A DNA stretch of 64,000 nucleotides, taken from NCBI GenBank assembly GCA_052400685.1, contig JBQTGJ010000009.1; one strand, 5' to 3'. The stretch is from CAZHHH01 sp052400685 (GTDB lineage Bacteria > Bacteroidota > Bacteroidia > Bacteroidales > Marinilabiliaceae). The notes beneath the pieces were generated by a model. That model saw only the letters and a program-made list of their open reading frames with translations, made no database searches and had not been told where the DNA came from. Positions within the stretch are counted from its first letter, which is position 1. Each line of letters begins with the position of its first letter. The position numbers and the translations under genes are program-made. This document shows, piece after piece, positions 35,805 through 45,458 of this stretch.

Positions 35805-37187
35805 ATGAAAGATTTAACCACCGGTGGCGAAGCAAAACTTATTTTCAGATTTGCAATACCCATGGTTATTGGCAATTTGTTTCAACAAATGTACAATATC
35901 GTGGATACCGTTATTGTTGGTAAATTTTTAGGTACTGAGGCCCTGGCTGCGGTTGGAGCTTCATTTCCCATCTTTTACACACTCATTGCTTTCGTTATTG
36001 GTATAGGTAGTGGCGCAACCATAATTGTCAGCCAGTATTTTGGTGCGCGCAATTACGAACAAGTACAAAAAGCCATTTCAACAATTTTTCTCTTTATGCT
36101 GGGAGCCGCTATCATACTTTCCATAATTGGGATAAGTTTCAGCGACCGCATATTTCATCTGATTGGTGTTGGAGATGACGTCATGCCTTTTGCCACCAGC
36201 TATTTCAACATTTACATGATTGGCATGATCGGGTTTTTCGGGTTTAACGGCACATCTTCAATCCTTCGGGGGCTGGGAGACAGCAAAACGCCCATGGTTT
36301 TAATGGCGCTATCCACATTTTTAAATATTGGTTTGGACCTTCTCTTTATTCTGGTCTTTGACTGTGGCATAGCCGGCGCGGCCTGGGCGACGGTTATAGC
36401 TCAGGGAGCTGCTTTTATTGGAGCTATATTTTATCTCAACCAAAAAGATCATATTATCCGTTTCCGACTAAAAGAGTGGCACTTTGACCGATTGCTCTTT
36501 TATCAAAGTTTACGAATTGGTCTGCCAACCGGATTTCAACAAACATTTGTGGCATTGGGAATGATGACCCTCATCCGTATCATCAATAACTTTGACACCA
36601 CCACACTTGCGGCATACACCGCTGCCAGCCGTATTGATGCACTGGCTTCAATGCCTGCCATGACGCTCTCATCGGCACTATCATCATTCGTAGGTCAAAA
36701 TCTGGGCGCCGGTCGCAGCGACAGAATAAAAAAAGGGGTGTGGGCAACCTTGAAGATGGCATGGACAATTAGTCTTATCGTTCTCATCATCGTGCTGATA
36801 TGGGGGCAGGAACTTATGCAGTTATTTAACAACGACGTTGAAGTTATTGAGATAGGCAAAGAATACCTACTGATTGTCAGCTCATTTTACATCGTATTTT
36901 CGTCGATGTTTGTAATTCATGGCACCCTCAGGGGCGCCGGCGATACCCTTGTTCCCATGTTCATAACTCTGGTGTCGCTATGGCTCATCAGAATTCCATT
37001 TGCCTGGTTGTTTTCGCAGCGGTTTGGTCAGGAAGGTATCTGGTGGAGTATCCCTTCAGGGTGGTTGGTCGGTTTAATAGCGTCATGGTTCTACTACAAA
37101 GCCGGCTACTGGAAACACAAAAGTGTTGTGAAGCGAAAGATAGATACAGACGATCATCCATTTAGTCAGAATATTTCAGAATCCTGA
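35805..37187 (+). CDS. MATE family efflux transporter
   Basis: A 460-residue, twelve-helix protein of the MATE family, DinF/NorM-like branch. It starts MKDLTTGGEAKLIFRFAIPMVIGNLFQQMYNIVDTVIVG-type sequence, which is the typical first-helix pattern, with the second half beginning around FDRLLFYQSLRIGLPTGFQQ. It exchanges Na+ or H+ for cationic drugs or metabolites. Its last 26 bases overlap the convergent MerR gene. Confidence 0.94.
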   Translation: MKDLTTGGEAKLIFRFAIPMVIGNLFQQMYNIVDTVIVGKFLGTEALAAVGASFPIFYTLIAFVIGIGSGATIIVSQYFGARNYEQVQKAISTIFLFMLGAAIILSIIGISFSDRIFHLIGVGDDVMPFATSYFNIYMIGMIGFFGFNGTSSILRGLGDSKTPMVLMALSTFLNIGLDLLFILVFDCGIAGAAWATVIAQGAAFIGAIFYLNQKDHIIRFRLKEWHFDRLLFYQSLRIGLPTGFQQTFVALGMMTLIRIINNFDTTTLAAYTAASRIDALASMPAMTLSSALSSFVGQNLGAGRSDRIKKGVWATLKMAWTISLIVLIIVLIWGQELMQLFNNDVEVIEIGKEYLLIVSSFYIVFSSMFVIHGTLRGAGDTLVPMFITLVSLWLIRIPFAWLFSQRFGQEGIWWSIPSGWLVGLIASWFYYKAGYWKHKSVVKRKIDTDDHPFSQNISES

Positions 37188-38055
37188 CGGCATCCCTAAA
37201 ATCTTTTATACTGCTAATGGGCGAAAAACCATCGGGAAAAAGTAACTGATGACTCTTAACCTGACTTCCCCCCACTAAAAATGGTGTTGAAGGAAACTGT
37301 AGACGGTAGTCAGCCATCTGCTTCTCCAATAAATCGGGGGAATACTGGCTGGAAAAAACAGTCATAAAAACATCGGCCTGCTTAACATTGTTAAGAATAC
37401 GCAAATCGTCCGGTTTTACTGATGGCCCCAGATAAATGACTTCAAAATTTTCTTTACGTGCCATGTAATTGTAAAAAATCAATTCTATTTCATCCGTCTC
37501 GTGCTCAGGTAAAAACATAATGATCCGGGGGCCTGTGCCGGTTAAGCCACGCGCCTCATTGTCAATAGCCACAACTAACTTGCGCCTAATAAGATTCAAC
37601 ACAAATTGTTTCTGTGCCGAAATGACGGTTCCTGTTTGCCACAAACAAGTAACGCGATCGATAAAAGGCAATAACAAGTTTTCGAAGGTAGACTCGAAGC
37701 CCTCTTTCATGATGCCGGCCGATATGGTATTGAGAATTTTGACTTCTTCAAGTTCTAACATTCCGGCCATCAGATTCTCCAACTGAACATTTTCACTCTT
37801 CGACTCCATCGTTACATCAAAAACACGCCGCTTAATCTCATCCTCATCCATCGCCGCAATTTGCGATATTTTCAAACCGTTATGATTAAGTATTGAGATG
37901 TTAAGTAAACGACGCAAATCACACTCCGAATAATACCTTATATTGGTATTGGTACGTTTGGGCTCAATCAATTTATAGCGCTTCTCCCAAATACGTATAG
38001 TGTGTGCCTTAATCCCGGAAATATTCTCTAAATCTTTAATGGAGTACTTTCCCAT
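37162..38055 (-). CDS. MerR family regulator with degenerate B12-binding-like domain
   Basis: 297 residues. Residues 4-72 form a MerR winged helix (YSIKDLENISGIKAHTIRIWEKRY). Residues 90-180 form a helical bundle and 180-297 a Rossmann-like domain, as in CarH/LitR B12 photoreceptors. The B12 signatures are degraded. The W-x9-EH motif reads W-x9-KQ (LWQTGTVISAQKQF), and the DxHxxG loop reads PEHETDE. Binding of adenosylcobalamin is therefore doubtful, and it may sense something else or act constitutively. Its 3' end overlaps the MATE gene by 26 bases. Confidence 0.87.
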   Translation of the reverse strand: MGKYSIKDLENISGIKAHTIRIWEKRYKLIEPKRTNTNIRYYSECDLRRLLNISILNHNGLKISQIAAMDEDEIKRRVFDVTMESKSENVQLENLMAGMLELEEVKILNTISAGIMKEGFESTFENLLLPFIDRVTCLWQTGTVISAQKQFVLNLIRRKLVVAIDNEARGLTGTGPRIIMFLPEHETDEIELIFYNYMARKENFEVIYLGPSVKPDDLRILNNVKQADVFMTVFSSQYSPDLLEKQMADYRLQFPSTPFLVGGSQVKSHQLLFPDGFSPISSIKDFRDAVRILKYSD

Positions 38056-38198
38056 GTTAAAATCTGTGAATCAATTAATGACCGTTAAAACGAACAAAAT
38101 GAGATATTGTTCAATTACGGTGTGGCAAAAATAAAACATTACCGTGAAACCCGATCATTCTTAAAACCCTAATATCAGCGGCAACAATAAAAAATAAT

Positions 38199-38206
38199 TA
38201 ACTTTG
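38199..38206 (+). promoter_or_regulatory. -7 promoter element before yicC
   Basis: TAACTTTG matches TAnnTTTG exactly, 25 bases before the ATG at 38232. The -33 position lacks a clear TTG. Confidence 0.45.
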
Positions 38207-38231
38207 TTGCTTGTAATAAAATTGTATATCC

Positions 38232-39107
38232 ATGATTCAATCAATGACCGGGTTCGGGAAAGCCGTATGTGAGCTCTCCAATAAAAAAATTCACGTCGAA
38301 ATAAAATCACTCAACAGTAAACAACTCGATTTGAATGCCAAAATGCCAAATCTTTACAGAGAAAAAGAGTTGGAACTTAGAAACCTTATTGCAGCATCGC
38401 TTCAAAGAGGTAAAGTGGAATTAAATATCAATGTTGAAAACCTGACATCAGAAAAAAATGTTCAGCTAAACGAACCGGTCATCACGAATTATTATCAGCA
38501 GCTAACGAAATTAGCACATCAGCTAAATGATAACAACAACAGTGACTATTTACGAATAGCGATGTCGTTACCCGATACACTTAAAGTAGAGCAAAATGAA
38601 CTCGATGAAAACGAATGGGCACAAATTATTGAACACACCAATATGGCCATAGAGGCTATACAACAATTTCGCCGACAGGAAGGTGATTCTCTCGAAGCAG
38701 ACATAAAACGGCGAGCATCAAAAATTGGAGAATTACTTCAGCAAGTCGAGCCACTGGAAAAACTACGTGTCGAAAAAATAAAAACCCGCATTAAAGACAA
38801 TTTGAACGAAGTAATAGACAAAAGTAAAATAGACGAAAATCGGTTTGAACAGGAATTGATTTTTTACATCGAAAAACTAGATATTTCTGAGGAAAAAGTA
38901 CGGTTAAGCAATCACATCAAATATTTTTACGAAACCATTCAGGAAGATCAGCCAGTAGGTAAAAAGCTTGGTTTCATCACACAGGAAATGGGACGTGAAA
39001 TTAACACCCTGGGGTCCAAAGCCAATGATGCAGAAATGCAACGCATTGTCATTCAAATGAAAGATGAGCTGGAAAAAATAAAAGAACAGGTATTAAATAT
39101 TCTGTAA
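38232..39107 (+). CDS. yicC: YicC family endoribonuclease-like protein
   Basis: A 291-residue cytoplasmic protein starting with the family signature MIQSMTGFGKA. The YicC N-terminal domain is followed by a DUF1732 C-terminal domain ending GFITQEMGREINTLGSKAND, the conserved block. YicC proteins are endoribonucleases or RNA-turnover factors. It precedes gmk and nadD, a common order in Bacteroidota, and the three are probably one operon. Confidence 0.95.
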   Translation: MIQSMTGFGKAVCELSNKKIHVEIKSLNSKQLDLNAKMPNLYREKELELRNLIAASLQRGKVELNINVENLTSEKNVQLNEPVITNYYQQLTKLAHQLNDNNNSDYLRIAMSLPDTLKVEQNELDENEWAQIIEHTNMAIEAIQQFRRQEGDSLEADIKRRASKIGELLQQVEPLEKLRVEKIKTRIKDNLNEVIDKSKIDENRFEQELIFYIEKLDISEEKVRLSNHIKYFYETIQEDQPVGKKLGFITQEMGREINTLGSKANDAEMQRIVIQMKDELEKIKEQVLNIL

Positions 39108-39202
39108 ATAAATAGAAAGCCCCCAAAGAATGTTTAAAACAAACCGGAACCACTACCGGTTAATCTTAGATACGCTTATCTGACAAATTGATATCACAAA
39201 CC

Positions 39203-39778
39203 ATGAGCAGAGGAAAATTAATCATATTTTCAGCCCCTTCGGGTTCGGGTAAAACAACCATAGTCAAACACTTACTAGGGAAAAAACTAAATCTGGCTTT
39301 TTCAATTTCAGCCACCAGCAGGCCCCCCCGTAAAAACGAAACACATGGTGTTGATTACTATTTTCTGGATCGGGAAACCTTCGCTAAAAAAGTTGACAAT
39401 GGCGAATTTCTTGAGTGGGAAGAAGTGTATGCCGGAACCTGTTACGGGACATTAAAAGAAGAAGTTGAACGACTGAGAAAAGCCGGCAAACATGTGCTGT
39501 TTGATGTGGATGTGGTTGGAGGCGTCAATATCAAGAAAAATTACGGCAACGAAGCTTTGGCCCTGTTCATTCAACCCCCTTCAATAAACGAATTACAAAA
39601 ACGATTGACACTGCGAAATACCGACAGCCCCGAAATCATCGAAAAAAGAATTGCCAAAGCGGAGTTGGAGTTGACCTATGCCGACCGCTTTGATAAAATT
39701 ATTATTAACGATGATTTAACCAAAGCCTGCGAAGAGACAGAGCATCTGATACGAAATTTTATCGACGACAAAATATAA
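39203..39778 (+). CDS. gmk: Guanylate kinase
   Basis: About 191 residues. The P-loop FSAPSGSGKTTIV, the GMP-binding ATSRPPRKNETHGVDYYF and the lid region VEKRI-like EIIEKRIAKAE are all present. It phosphorylates GMP to GDP in the cytoplasm. An upstream TTG at 39188 is in frame, but ATG 39203 gives the standard N-terminus (MSRGKLIIF). It ends 5 bases before nadD. Confidence 0.96.
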   Translation: MSRGKLIIFSAPSGSGKTTIVKHLLGKKLNLAFSISATSRPPRKNETHGVDYYFLDRETFAKKVDNGEFLEWEEVYAGTCYGTLKEEVERLRKAGKHVLFDVDVVGGVNIKKNYGNEALALFIQPPSINELQKRLTLRNTDSPEIIEKRIAKAELELTYADRFDKIIINDDLTKACEETEHLIRNFIDDKI

Positions 39779-39783
39779 TTCCG

Positions 39784-40359
39784 ATGAATAAGACAGGTCT
39801 GATGTTTGGCTCTTTTAACCCGGTGCACATTGGTCACCTGGCTTTGGCAAATTATATACTATCGTTTTCCGACCTGAAAGAAATATGGTTTGTAGTAACG
39901 CCGCAAAATCCATTTAAGGAGTCAAGCGGTTTGGCCCCAGAAAACCATCGGCTTAAAATGATGGAAATAGCCATTAATAGTGACCAGCGCTTTAAAATTT
40001 GTGACATCGAATTTAACATGCCACGCCCATCGTACACCATTAATACACTGGATAAACTCAAGGGGTTGTATCCCAACAAATGCTTCAGCCTGATAATGGG
40101 TGCCGACAACCTTTTGGCCATCGACAAATGGAAAGAACCTTCACGGCTAATGGCCAACTACCACATTATCTGTTATCCACGTAACGGGAGTGAACTATCC
40201 TCGAAAAAAGACCTGTCCAACGTCGAAATCATAAATGCACCATTGATGAATATCTCGGCAACCTTAATCAGAGACGCCTTAAAAAAGCACAAAAACATTC
40301 GTTTTCTGCTTCCTCACGGCGTTTACGATTATATCCAAAAATATAATCTGTACGGTTAA
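39784..40359 (+). CDS. nadD: Nicotinate-nucleotide adenylyltransferase
   Basis: A 191-residue nucleotidyltransferase. LMFGSFNPVHIGHLALAN carries the (H/T)xGH motif, and ISATLIRD near the end is the ISxTxxR motif. It forms deamido-NAD from nicotinate mononucleotide and ATP in NAD synthesis. Its stop overlaps the convergent phosphatase-family gene by 4 bases. Confidence 0.95.
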   Translation: MNKTGLMFGSFNPVHIGHLALANYILSFSDLKEIWFVVTPQNPFKESSGLAPENHRLKMMEIAINSDQRFKICDIEFNMPRPSYTINTLDKLKGLYPNKCFSLIMGADNLLAIDKWKEPSRLMANYHIICYPRNGSELSSKKDLSNVEIINAPLMNISATLIRDALKKHKNIRFLLPHGVYDYIQKYNLYG

Positions 40360-41411
40360 TCTGAAACCTCTTTAACCAAAAGGACATAAACCGGGAAATG
40401 ATCGGAATATCCTCCCATGTAATTATTTCCCACATACGTTCGTAATGCATAACCTTTATATTCACCTTCCTGCTGAACCAACATGGGGTCATAAAAAACA
40501 CGTACCGAGTGAAAACAATACCCTTTATTATTCTTATCGACCAAAGCAGGCGTCATGATCAGCTGATCAAACATGTCCCATTTACCACGGTAGGGTAAGC
40601 TACCCTTTCCTTGGCGAAACAAAACTTCCGTAGCATTAAACAACTGCTCTGCTTTCAAATTATTTTTATCGAACCCGGTATTTAAATTCACGCGAACACT
40701 CTCGTTGGAGGGATTATCATTCAGGTCGCCCATAACAATCACTTTGGCATCCTCATTTATAACACAAATAGAATCGACCAAAGAACGCGTTAACCTGGCA
40801 GCTGCCATTCTTAAACCACGGCTGCGTGCCTCTCCGCCATAACGCGATGGCCAGTGGTTAACAATAAAACTCATCGGTTCTCCATCTAAAATACCCGAAA
40901 CCACCAATTGATCGCGAGTATAAACTCTTTTACCATCGTCGCCGTTAATTATTAGAGGGACAGAGCGAGTGCTGGTCACTTTAAAATGGTTGGTCCGATA
41001 TAACAACGCAACATCAATACCACGTTTGTCAGGTGAATCGAAATGTACAATTGCATAGTTTAACGGCTTCAAATAATCCGAATGAATTAAATCATCCAAC
41101 ACCGCATGGTTTTCCATTTCACTTAAACCAATCACCGCCGGCCCAGCCAAATTCTCAGGTGTTCCTAACATTGAAATGGCTTTCGCCACATTATTTATTT
41201 TTTCTTTATAACGCGCCGATGTCCATTTTTTGGACCCTTGGGGCGTAAATTCGGTATCTCGTACATTCGGCGAGTCAATCGTATCAAACAAGTTCTCAAG
41301 ATTATAAAAAGCGACAATCTCAGCCTTCAGTTGTTGAGCTGCCACGTTCTGAACTGAAAAAAACATAGCAACACTGGCCACAAAAACAACAAGTTCTCTC
41401 AACATACTCAA
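40356..41411 (-). CDS. Secreted endonuclease/exonuclease/phosphatase family protein
   Basis: 351 residues with a signal peptide (about 1-25). The EEP fold follows: AFYNLENLFDTID carries the metal-binding N/E residues, then IGLSEMENHAVL, NHWPSRYGG, VIVMGDLNDNPSN and the final catalytic histidine in GGYSDHFPVYV. Related secreted proteins hydrolyse DNA, nucleotides or phospholipids; the substrate is unknown. It is probably periplasmic or extracellular and could scavenge phosphate or nucleic acid. Confidence 0.9.
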   Translation of the reverse strand: MSMLRELVVFVASVAMFFSVQNVAAQQLKAEIVAFYNLENLFDTIDSPNVRDTEFTPQGSKKWTSARYKEKINNVAKAISMLGTPENLAGPAVIGLSEMENHAVLDDLIHSDYLKPLNYAIVHFDSPDKRGIDVALLYRTNHFKVTSTRSVPLIINGDDGKRVYTRDQLVVSGILDGEPMSFIVNHWPSRYGGEARSRGLRMAAARLTRSLVDSICVINEDAKVIVMGDLNDNPSNESVRVNLNTGFDKNNLKAEQLFNATEVLFRQGKGSLPYRGKWDMFDQLIMTPALVDKNNKGYCFHSVRVFYDPMLVQQEGEYKGYALRTYVGNNYMGGYSDHFPVYVLLVKEVSD

Positions 41412-42038
41412 TATATTACTTTCAAAGCCGGAAAATTAATCAATAAATATTAATTCCTTTCTGACAAATCAACAATAGATAATTAGACTTTGTAAAAAAA
41501 GGCAAATTACTCATAAGTTTATTTTTGGCATTCGTGAATCGCTTCGCTTATTTCTACGACATCCTCATTTTTGAAACAGTTATTTACAATAAGTAAACGC
41601 CTCTGTTTCTATAACTTCGAACCGACTGATAAGGAGATCATGAACACCATTAAAATAATATTGCCGTGAATAAAACCTTGTCTTTGGCGATTTCTTCTTA
41701 AAGACCCAAAAACAAGGACTTTTCTTATTAAGCATATGAGTATTTCAGCTCCAGGTACTTACATTATGGACAGGTATTATCACAAAATATCGTGTATAAT
41801 AAAAAGTCATCATTAAAAAATGCCAACGCCACAACAGCCACAACCAACTTATTTTTAAGGCGTTAAAAGTACTCGCCATCAATCTGCAAAACATTGAGAA
41901 CCATGCAGCTGTATAATTTTAACGAACTATTGTATCTTTAGATGAAATTGGAAATAAAAAAAGTAAGATTCCAATATTTTTTATTCCTTTGTGCCTCCCC
42001 AAAAGGGGGCTATTAACCGGTATAAAATAAACAATAAA
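41412..42038. other. Gene-free region with one compensated intergenic repeat
   Basis: At 41530-41660 a diverged 150-bp repeat has hairpin arms GAAACAG (41573-41579) and CTGTTTC (41603-41609) around TTTAC/GTAAA. The arm sequence is new but still paired. Near 41984 TTCCTTTG resembles a -7 element for the following gene. I see no other feature. Confidence 0.6.
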
Positions 42039-43232
42039 ATGGGTAAAGTATTAGTAATCGGCGCCGGTGGCGTAGGAACTGTAGTAGTTCACAAAATGGC
42101 CGGATTGCCGGATGTTTTCTCTGAAATTATGTTGGCCAGTCGCACCAAAAGCAAATGCGATGTCATTGCCCAAAAAATTGGCGGCAATCGAATTCAAACG
42201 GCACAGGTAGATGCCGACAATGTGCCCGAGCTGGTTGAACTAATCAACGAGTTTAAGCCCGATCTGGTGGTCAATGTTGCACTTCCCTACCAGGATTTAA
42301 CCATTATGGATGCCTGTCTGGAAACCGGCGTGGCCTATCTCGACACGGCCAATTACGAACCCAAAGAAGAAGCCAAATTTGAATATAAATGGCAATGGGC
42401 TTATCGGGATCGATTTAAAGAAGCCGGCCTCACCGCTATTCTGGGCTGCGGATTCGATCCGGGTGTAACCAGCATATACACCGCCTATGCAGCCAAACAT
42501 CACTTTGACGAAATCAACTATCTCGATATTGTTGACTGTAATGCCGGAGACCACGGCAAAGCTTTTGCGACCAATTTCAATCCCGAAATTAATATTCGCG
42601 AAGTGACGCAAAAAGGTAAATACTGGGAAAACGGCCAATGGATTTACACGGAACCGCATGAGATTCACAAACCGCTTAACTACCCTGAGATTGGGCCAAA
42701 GGAATCGTACCTGATTTATCACGAGGAGTTGGAGTCATTGGTAAAAAATTTCCCTACCATAAAACGCGCTCGGTTCTGGATGACATTTGGACAGGAATAT
42801 CTTACACACCTGCGGGTTATTCAGGACATTGGCATGGCCGGCATTGAACCTGTAATGTACAACGGAATGGAAATTGTTCCTATTCAATTTCTGAAAGCCG
42901 TATTGCCCAACCCCGGCGATCTGGGTAAAAACTATAAAGGCTGGACTTCCATCGGCTGCCGTATTAAGGGTAAAAAAGATGGCCATGAAAAGACCTATTA
43001 TGTTTATAATAATTGCAACCACGAAGTGGCATATAAGGAAACAGGGACACAGGCTGTGAGTTATACGACAGGCGTTCCGTGTATGATAGGCGCCATGATG
43101 TATCTCAAAGGCATCTGGAAAAAACCGGGCGTTTACAACGTTGAAGAATTTGATCCCGATCCGTTTATGCACGAACTGAACCAACATGGGTTACCATGGG
43201 TTGAATTGCATGACGTTGATCTGGAGCTGTAA
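42039..43232 (+). CDS. Carboxynorspermidine/carboxyspermidine dehydrogenase (saccharopine dehydrogenase family)
   Basis: About 397 residues. The NAD(P)-binding motif is VLVIGAGGVGTVVVHKMA at the N-terminus, with saccharopine-dehydrogenase-type features ILGCGFDPGVTSIYTAYA and YDTA-like VAYLDTANYEPK. The frame is open to 41991, but ATG 42039 starts the family N-terminus. The next gene is the matching decarboxylase nspC. Together they condense a diamine with aspartate semialdehyde and decarboxylate the product to spermidine or norspermidine. Which diamine is used cannot be read from sequence. Confidence 0.92.
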   Translation: MGKVLVIGAGGVGTVVVHKMAGLPDVFSEIMLASRTKSKCDVIAQKIGGNRIQTAQVDADNVPELVELINEFKPDLVVNVALPYQDLTIMDACLETGVAYLDTANYEPKEEAKFEYKWQWAYRDRFKEAGLTAILGCGFDPGVTSIYTAYAAKHHFDEINYLDIVDCNAGDHGKAFATNFNPEINIREVTQKGKYWENGQWIYTEPHEIHKPLNYPEIGPKESYLIYHEELESLVKNFPTIKRARFWMTFGQEYLTHLRVIQDIGMAGIEPVMYNGMEIVPIQFLKAVLPNPGDLGKNYKGWTSIGCRIKGKKDGHEKTYYVYNNCNHEVAYKETGTQAVSYTTGVPCMIGAMMYLKGIWKKPGVYNVEEFDPDPFMHELNQHGLPWVELHDVDLEL

Positions 43233-43348
43233 CGCATAGAGTTACAACAGTTAGAAAACTGAATACAGTGAGGGTTTCGCAATTGTGAAGCCCTTTCTGA
43301 TTTTATAAAAACAGCTATATTTACATCAAATCAATAAAAAATATCAGG

Positions 43349-44491
43349 ATGTCCATTAGTATCACACAAATACCTACCCCTTGCTATGTTCTGGATGAAC
43401 AACTGTTGCGTAACAATTTAAGTCTCATCAAATCGGTAAAAGAACGCGCCGGCATTAATATCATACTGGCGTTTAAAGCTTTCAGCTTGTGGCGGGCATT
43501 TCCCATTGTACGGGAATATATTCCCTACTCAACGGCCAGTTCCATTCACGAGGCGCGCCTGGCTTTTGAAGAAATGGGCAGTCTGGCTCACACTTATTCG
43601 CCGGCCTACACCGAGAAAGAGTTTCCGACCATACTAAAATACAGCAGTCATGTCACCTTCAATTCATTCAGTCAATTCAACCGCTTTTTGCCGATGGTAA
43701 AAAACTTTGAACGCAAAGTGTCCTTGGGCATACGCATCAACCCCGAATACAGCGAAGTGGGGACCGACCTGTACAATCCGTGTTCGCCGGGATCACGCAT
43801 GGGCGTTGTTGCCAGTCAGATGCCTGACAAGCTACCGCCAGAAATTGAAGGCATTCACTTTCACTCACTCTGTGAAAGCTCTTCATATAACCTTGAAAAA
43901 ACACTTGAAGCCATTGAATCGAAATTTGGAACCTATCTGAAACAGATCAAATGGTTTAACATGGGTGGGGGACATCTTATAACCCGCAAAGACTATGACG
44001 TAAATCATTTGGTGGAACTTTTACAACGTTTCAAAGCCAAATGGAACGTCGATATTATACTGGAACCCGGCAGTGCCTTCGCCTGGAATACCGGCGTTCT
44101 GGTCTCTGAAGTCGTTGACATTGTAGAGAACCACGGTATCAAAACCGCCATACTAAACGTTTCGTTTACAGCACATATGCCCGATTGTTTAGAAATGCCG
44201 TACAAACCGCATGTACAAGGTGCCCATCAGGAACCCGTTAAAGGGAAACCAACCTACCGACTGGGCGGGAACAGCTGTTTATCGGGCGATTTCATCGGCG
44301 ACTGGTCCTTTGATGCTCCTTTAAAAGTGGGCGACAAAATTGTGTTCGAAGACATGATTCATTACACAATTGTTAAAACAACCATGTTTAATGGCGTACC
44401 ACATCCAGCTATAGGAATCTGGAACGATAACAGCGGTTTAAAAATAGTACGTGAATTTGGATATCAAGATTATAAAGGCCGAATGAGCTAG
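43349..44491 (+). CDS. nspC: Carboxynorspermidine decarboxylase
   Basis: 380 residues, a fold-III PLP decarboxylase. The PLP lysine is in ILAFKAFSLW. HFHSLCESS, NMGGGHLITR, EPGSAFAWNTG and the second-half active-site cysteine in GNSCLSGDFIGDWSFD follow the nspC pattern. It removes the carboxyl group from carboxy(nor)spermidine, the second step after the dehydrogenase just upstream. Cytoplasmic. Confidence 0.95.
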   Translation: MSISITQIPTPCYVLDEQLLRNNLSLIKSVKERAGINIILAFKAFSLWRAFPIVREYIPYSTASSIHEARLAFEEMGSLAHTYSPAYTEKEFPTILKYSSHVTFNSFSQFNRFLPMVKNFERKVSLGIRINPEYSEVGTDLYNPCSPGSRMGVVASQMPDKLPPEIEGIHFHSLCESSSYNLEKTLEAIESKFGTYLKQIKWFNMGGGHLITRKDYDVNHLVELLQRFKAKWNVDIILEPGSAFAWNTGVLVSEVVDIVENHGIKTAILNVSFTAHMPDCLEMPYKPHVQGAHQEPVKGKPTYRLGGNSCLSGDFIGDWSFDAPLKVGDKIVFEDMIHYTIVKTTMFNGVPHPAIGIWNDNSGLKIVREFGYQDYKGRMS

Positions 44492-44571
44492 TGCTTGCAA
44501 GAAAAGTTCAACTTCTGCGTTATACATATCCTTAAAAGGATCATTCAGATCACTTTTCACAATTCTTTAAA

Positions 44572-45210
44572 ATGTTTAGCATGCTTGCATACATCAGCCT
44601 GTTTTTCACCTCATTTATCATTGCCTTTTCGGGTGCGATGATGCCCGGGCCGTTGCTCACAGTCACCATTAGCGAAAGCACACATCGCGGCATGGCTGCC
44701 GGCCCTTTGCTCATTACAGGTCATGCCATGTTGGAAATAGCTCTCATTATTGCACTCATATTAGGCTTAGGCCCCGTGTTTAAGCAGCCTTTATTTTTTA
44801 TGATAACATCATTTGCCGGCGGGGCAGTTATGCTATGGATGGCATGGGGTATGTTCAAATCACTGCCATCGCTCACCATCGCTAAAAGCGAAACAAACAA
44901 AACAAAACACAATCTGTTGGTAACAGGCGCAATCATGAGTCTGGTGAACCCTTACTGGATAATATGGTGGGCCACCATCGGATTGGGATACATTGTTTAT
45001 GCGCAGGAATATGGGACGACCGGCATTATCATCTTCTTTTTGGGACACATTGCCGGTGATTATATCTGGTATTCGGCTATCTCAACAGCAGTGAGTAAAG
45101 GGCGAAAACTCTTTACCGATAAAATATATCGCCGTTTAATTGCCGTTTGCGGTACATTTTTGGTTGGATTTGCCATGTATCTGATTGTTATGGCCATTCA
45201 AAAGCTCTAA
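44572..45210 (+). CDS. LysE family translocator
   Basis: 212 residues with six helices. FSGAMMPGPLLTVTISESTHRG is the LysE/RhtB signature near the N-terminus, and SLVNPYWIIWWATIGLGY is the second. The family exports amino acids or related amines. It follows the polyamine genes in the same direction after 80 bases that hold a fragment of the 150-bp repeat (TAGTGCTTGCAAG...AACTTCTGCGTT). Export of an amine or amino acid linked to polyamine synthesis is possible. The start could also be ATG 44581. Confidence 0.9.
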   Translation: MFSMLAYISLFFTSFIIAFSGAMMPGPLLTVTISESTHRGMAAGPLLITGHAMLEIALIIALILGLGPVFKQPLFFMITSFAGGAVMLWMAWGMFKSLPSLTIAKSETNKTKHNLLVTGAIMSLVNPYWIIWWATIGLGYIVYAQEYGTTGIIIFFLGHIAGDYIWYSAISTAVSKGRKLFTDKIYRRLIAVCGTFLVGFAMYLIVMAIQKL

Positions 45211-45298
45211 AAAATTGAGGCTCATAAAAAGGTCTTCTTACGACCCGAATAATGAATCACAGGAACAGGAAACCACAAAACAATACAGCAACACTAGT

Positions 45299-45446
45299 TA
45301 GAGCCTGTCTATAAAGTCGGGAGTTTGAGCTATAAAGTTCAAATTCAAGGCTTGCGCAGCTCGAAAAATGTGAGTTTACTCCCGTAAATGACCATTTTGA
45401 GAGCAAGCGTAACGCAGAAGTTGGACTTTATAGACAAACACTAGTT
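45299..45446 (-). repeat. 150-bp intergenic repeat, subtype with GCTC hairpin
   Basis: The terminal repeats AGAGCCTGTCTATAAAGTC and GGACTTTATAGACAAACACT are intact. The internal arms are GCTCGAAAAATG (45359-45370) and CATTTTGAGAGC (45393-45404). They pair except for a central GA/GA mismatch pair, and they differ from the arms of the main subtype. Confidence 0.85.
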
Positions 45447-45458
45447 AAACAAAAAATA

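Noticed and set aside
42297..43187. Long minus-strand frames opposite the dehydrogenase gene
   Set aside because: They are reverse-strand shadows of a clearly conserved gene.
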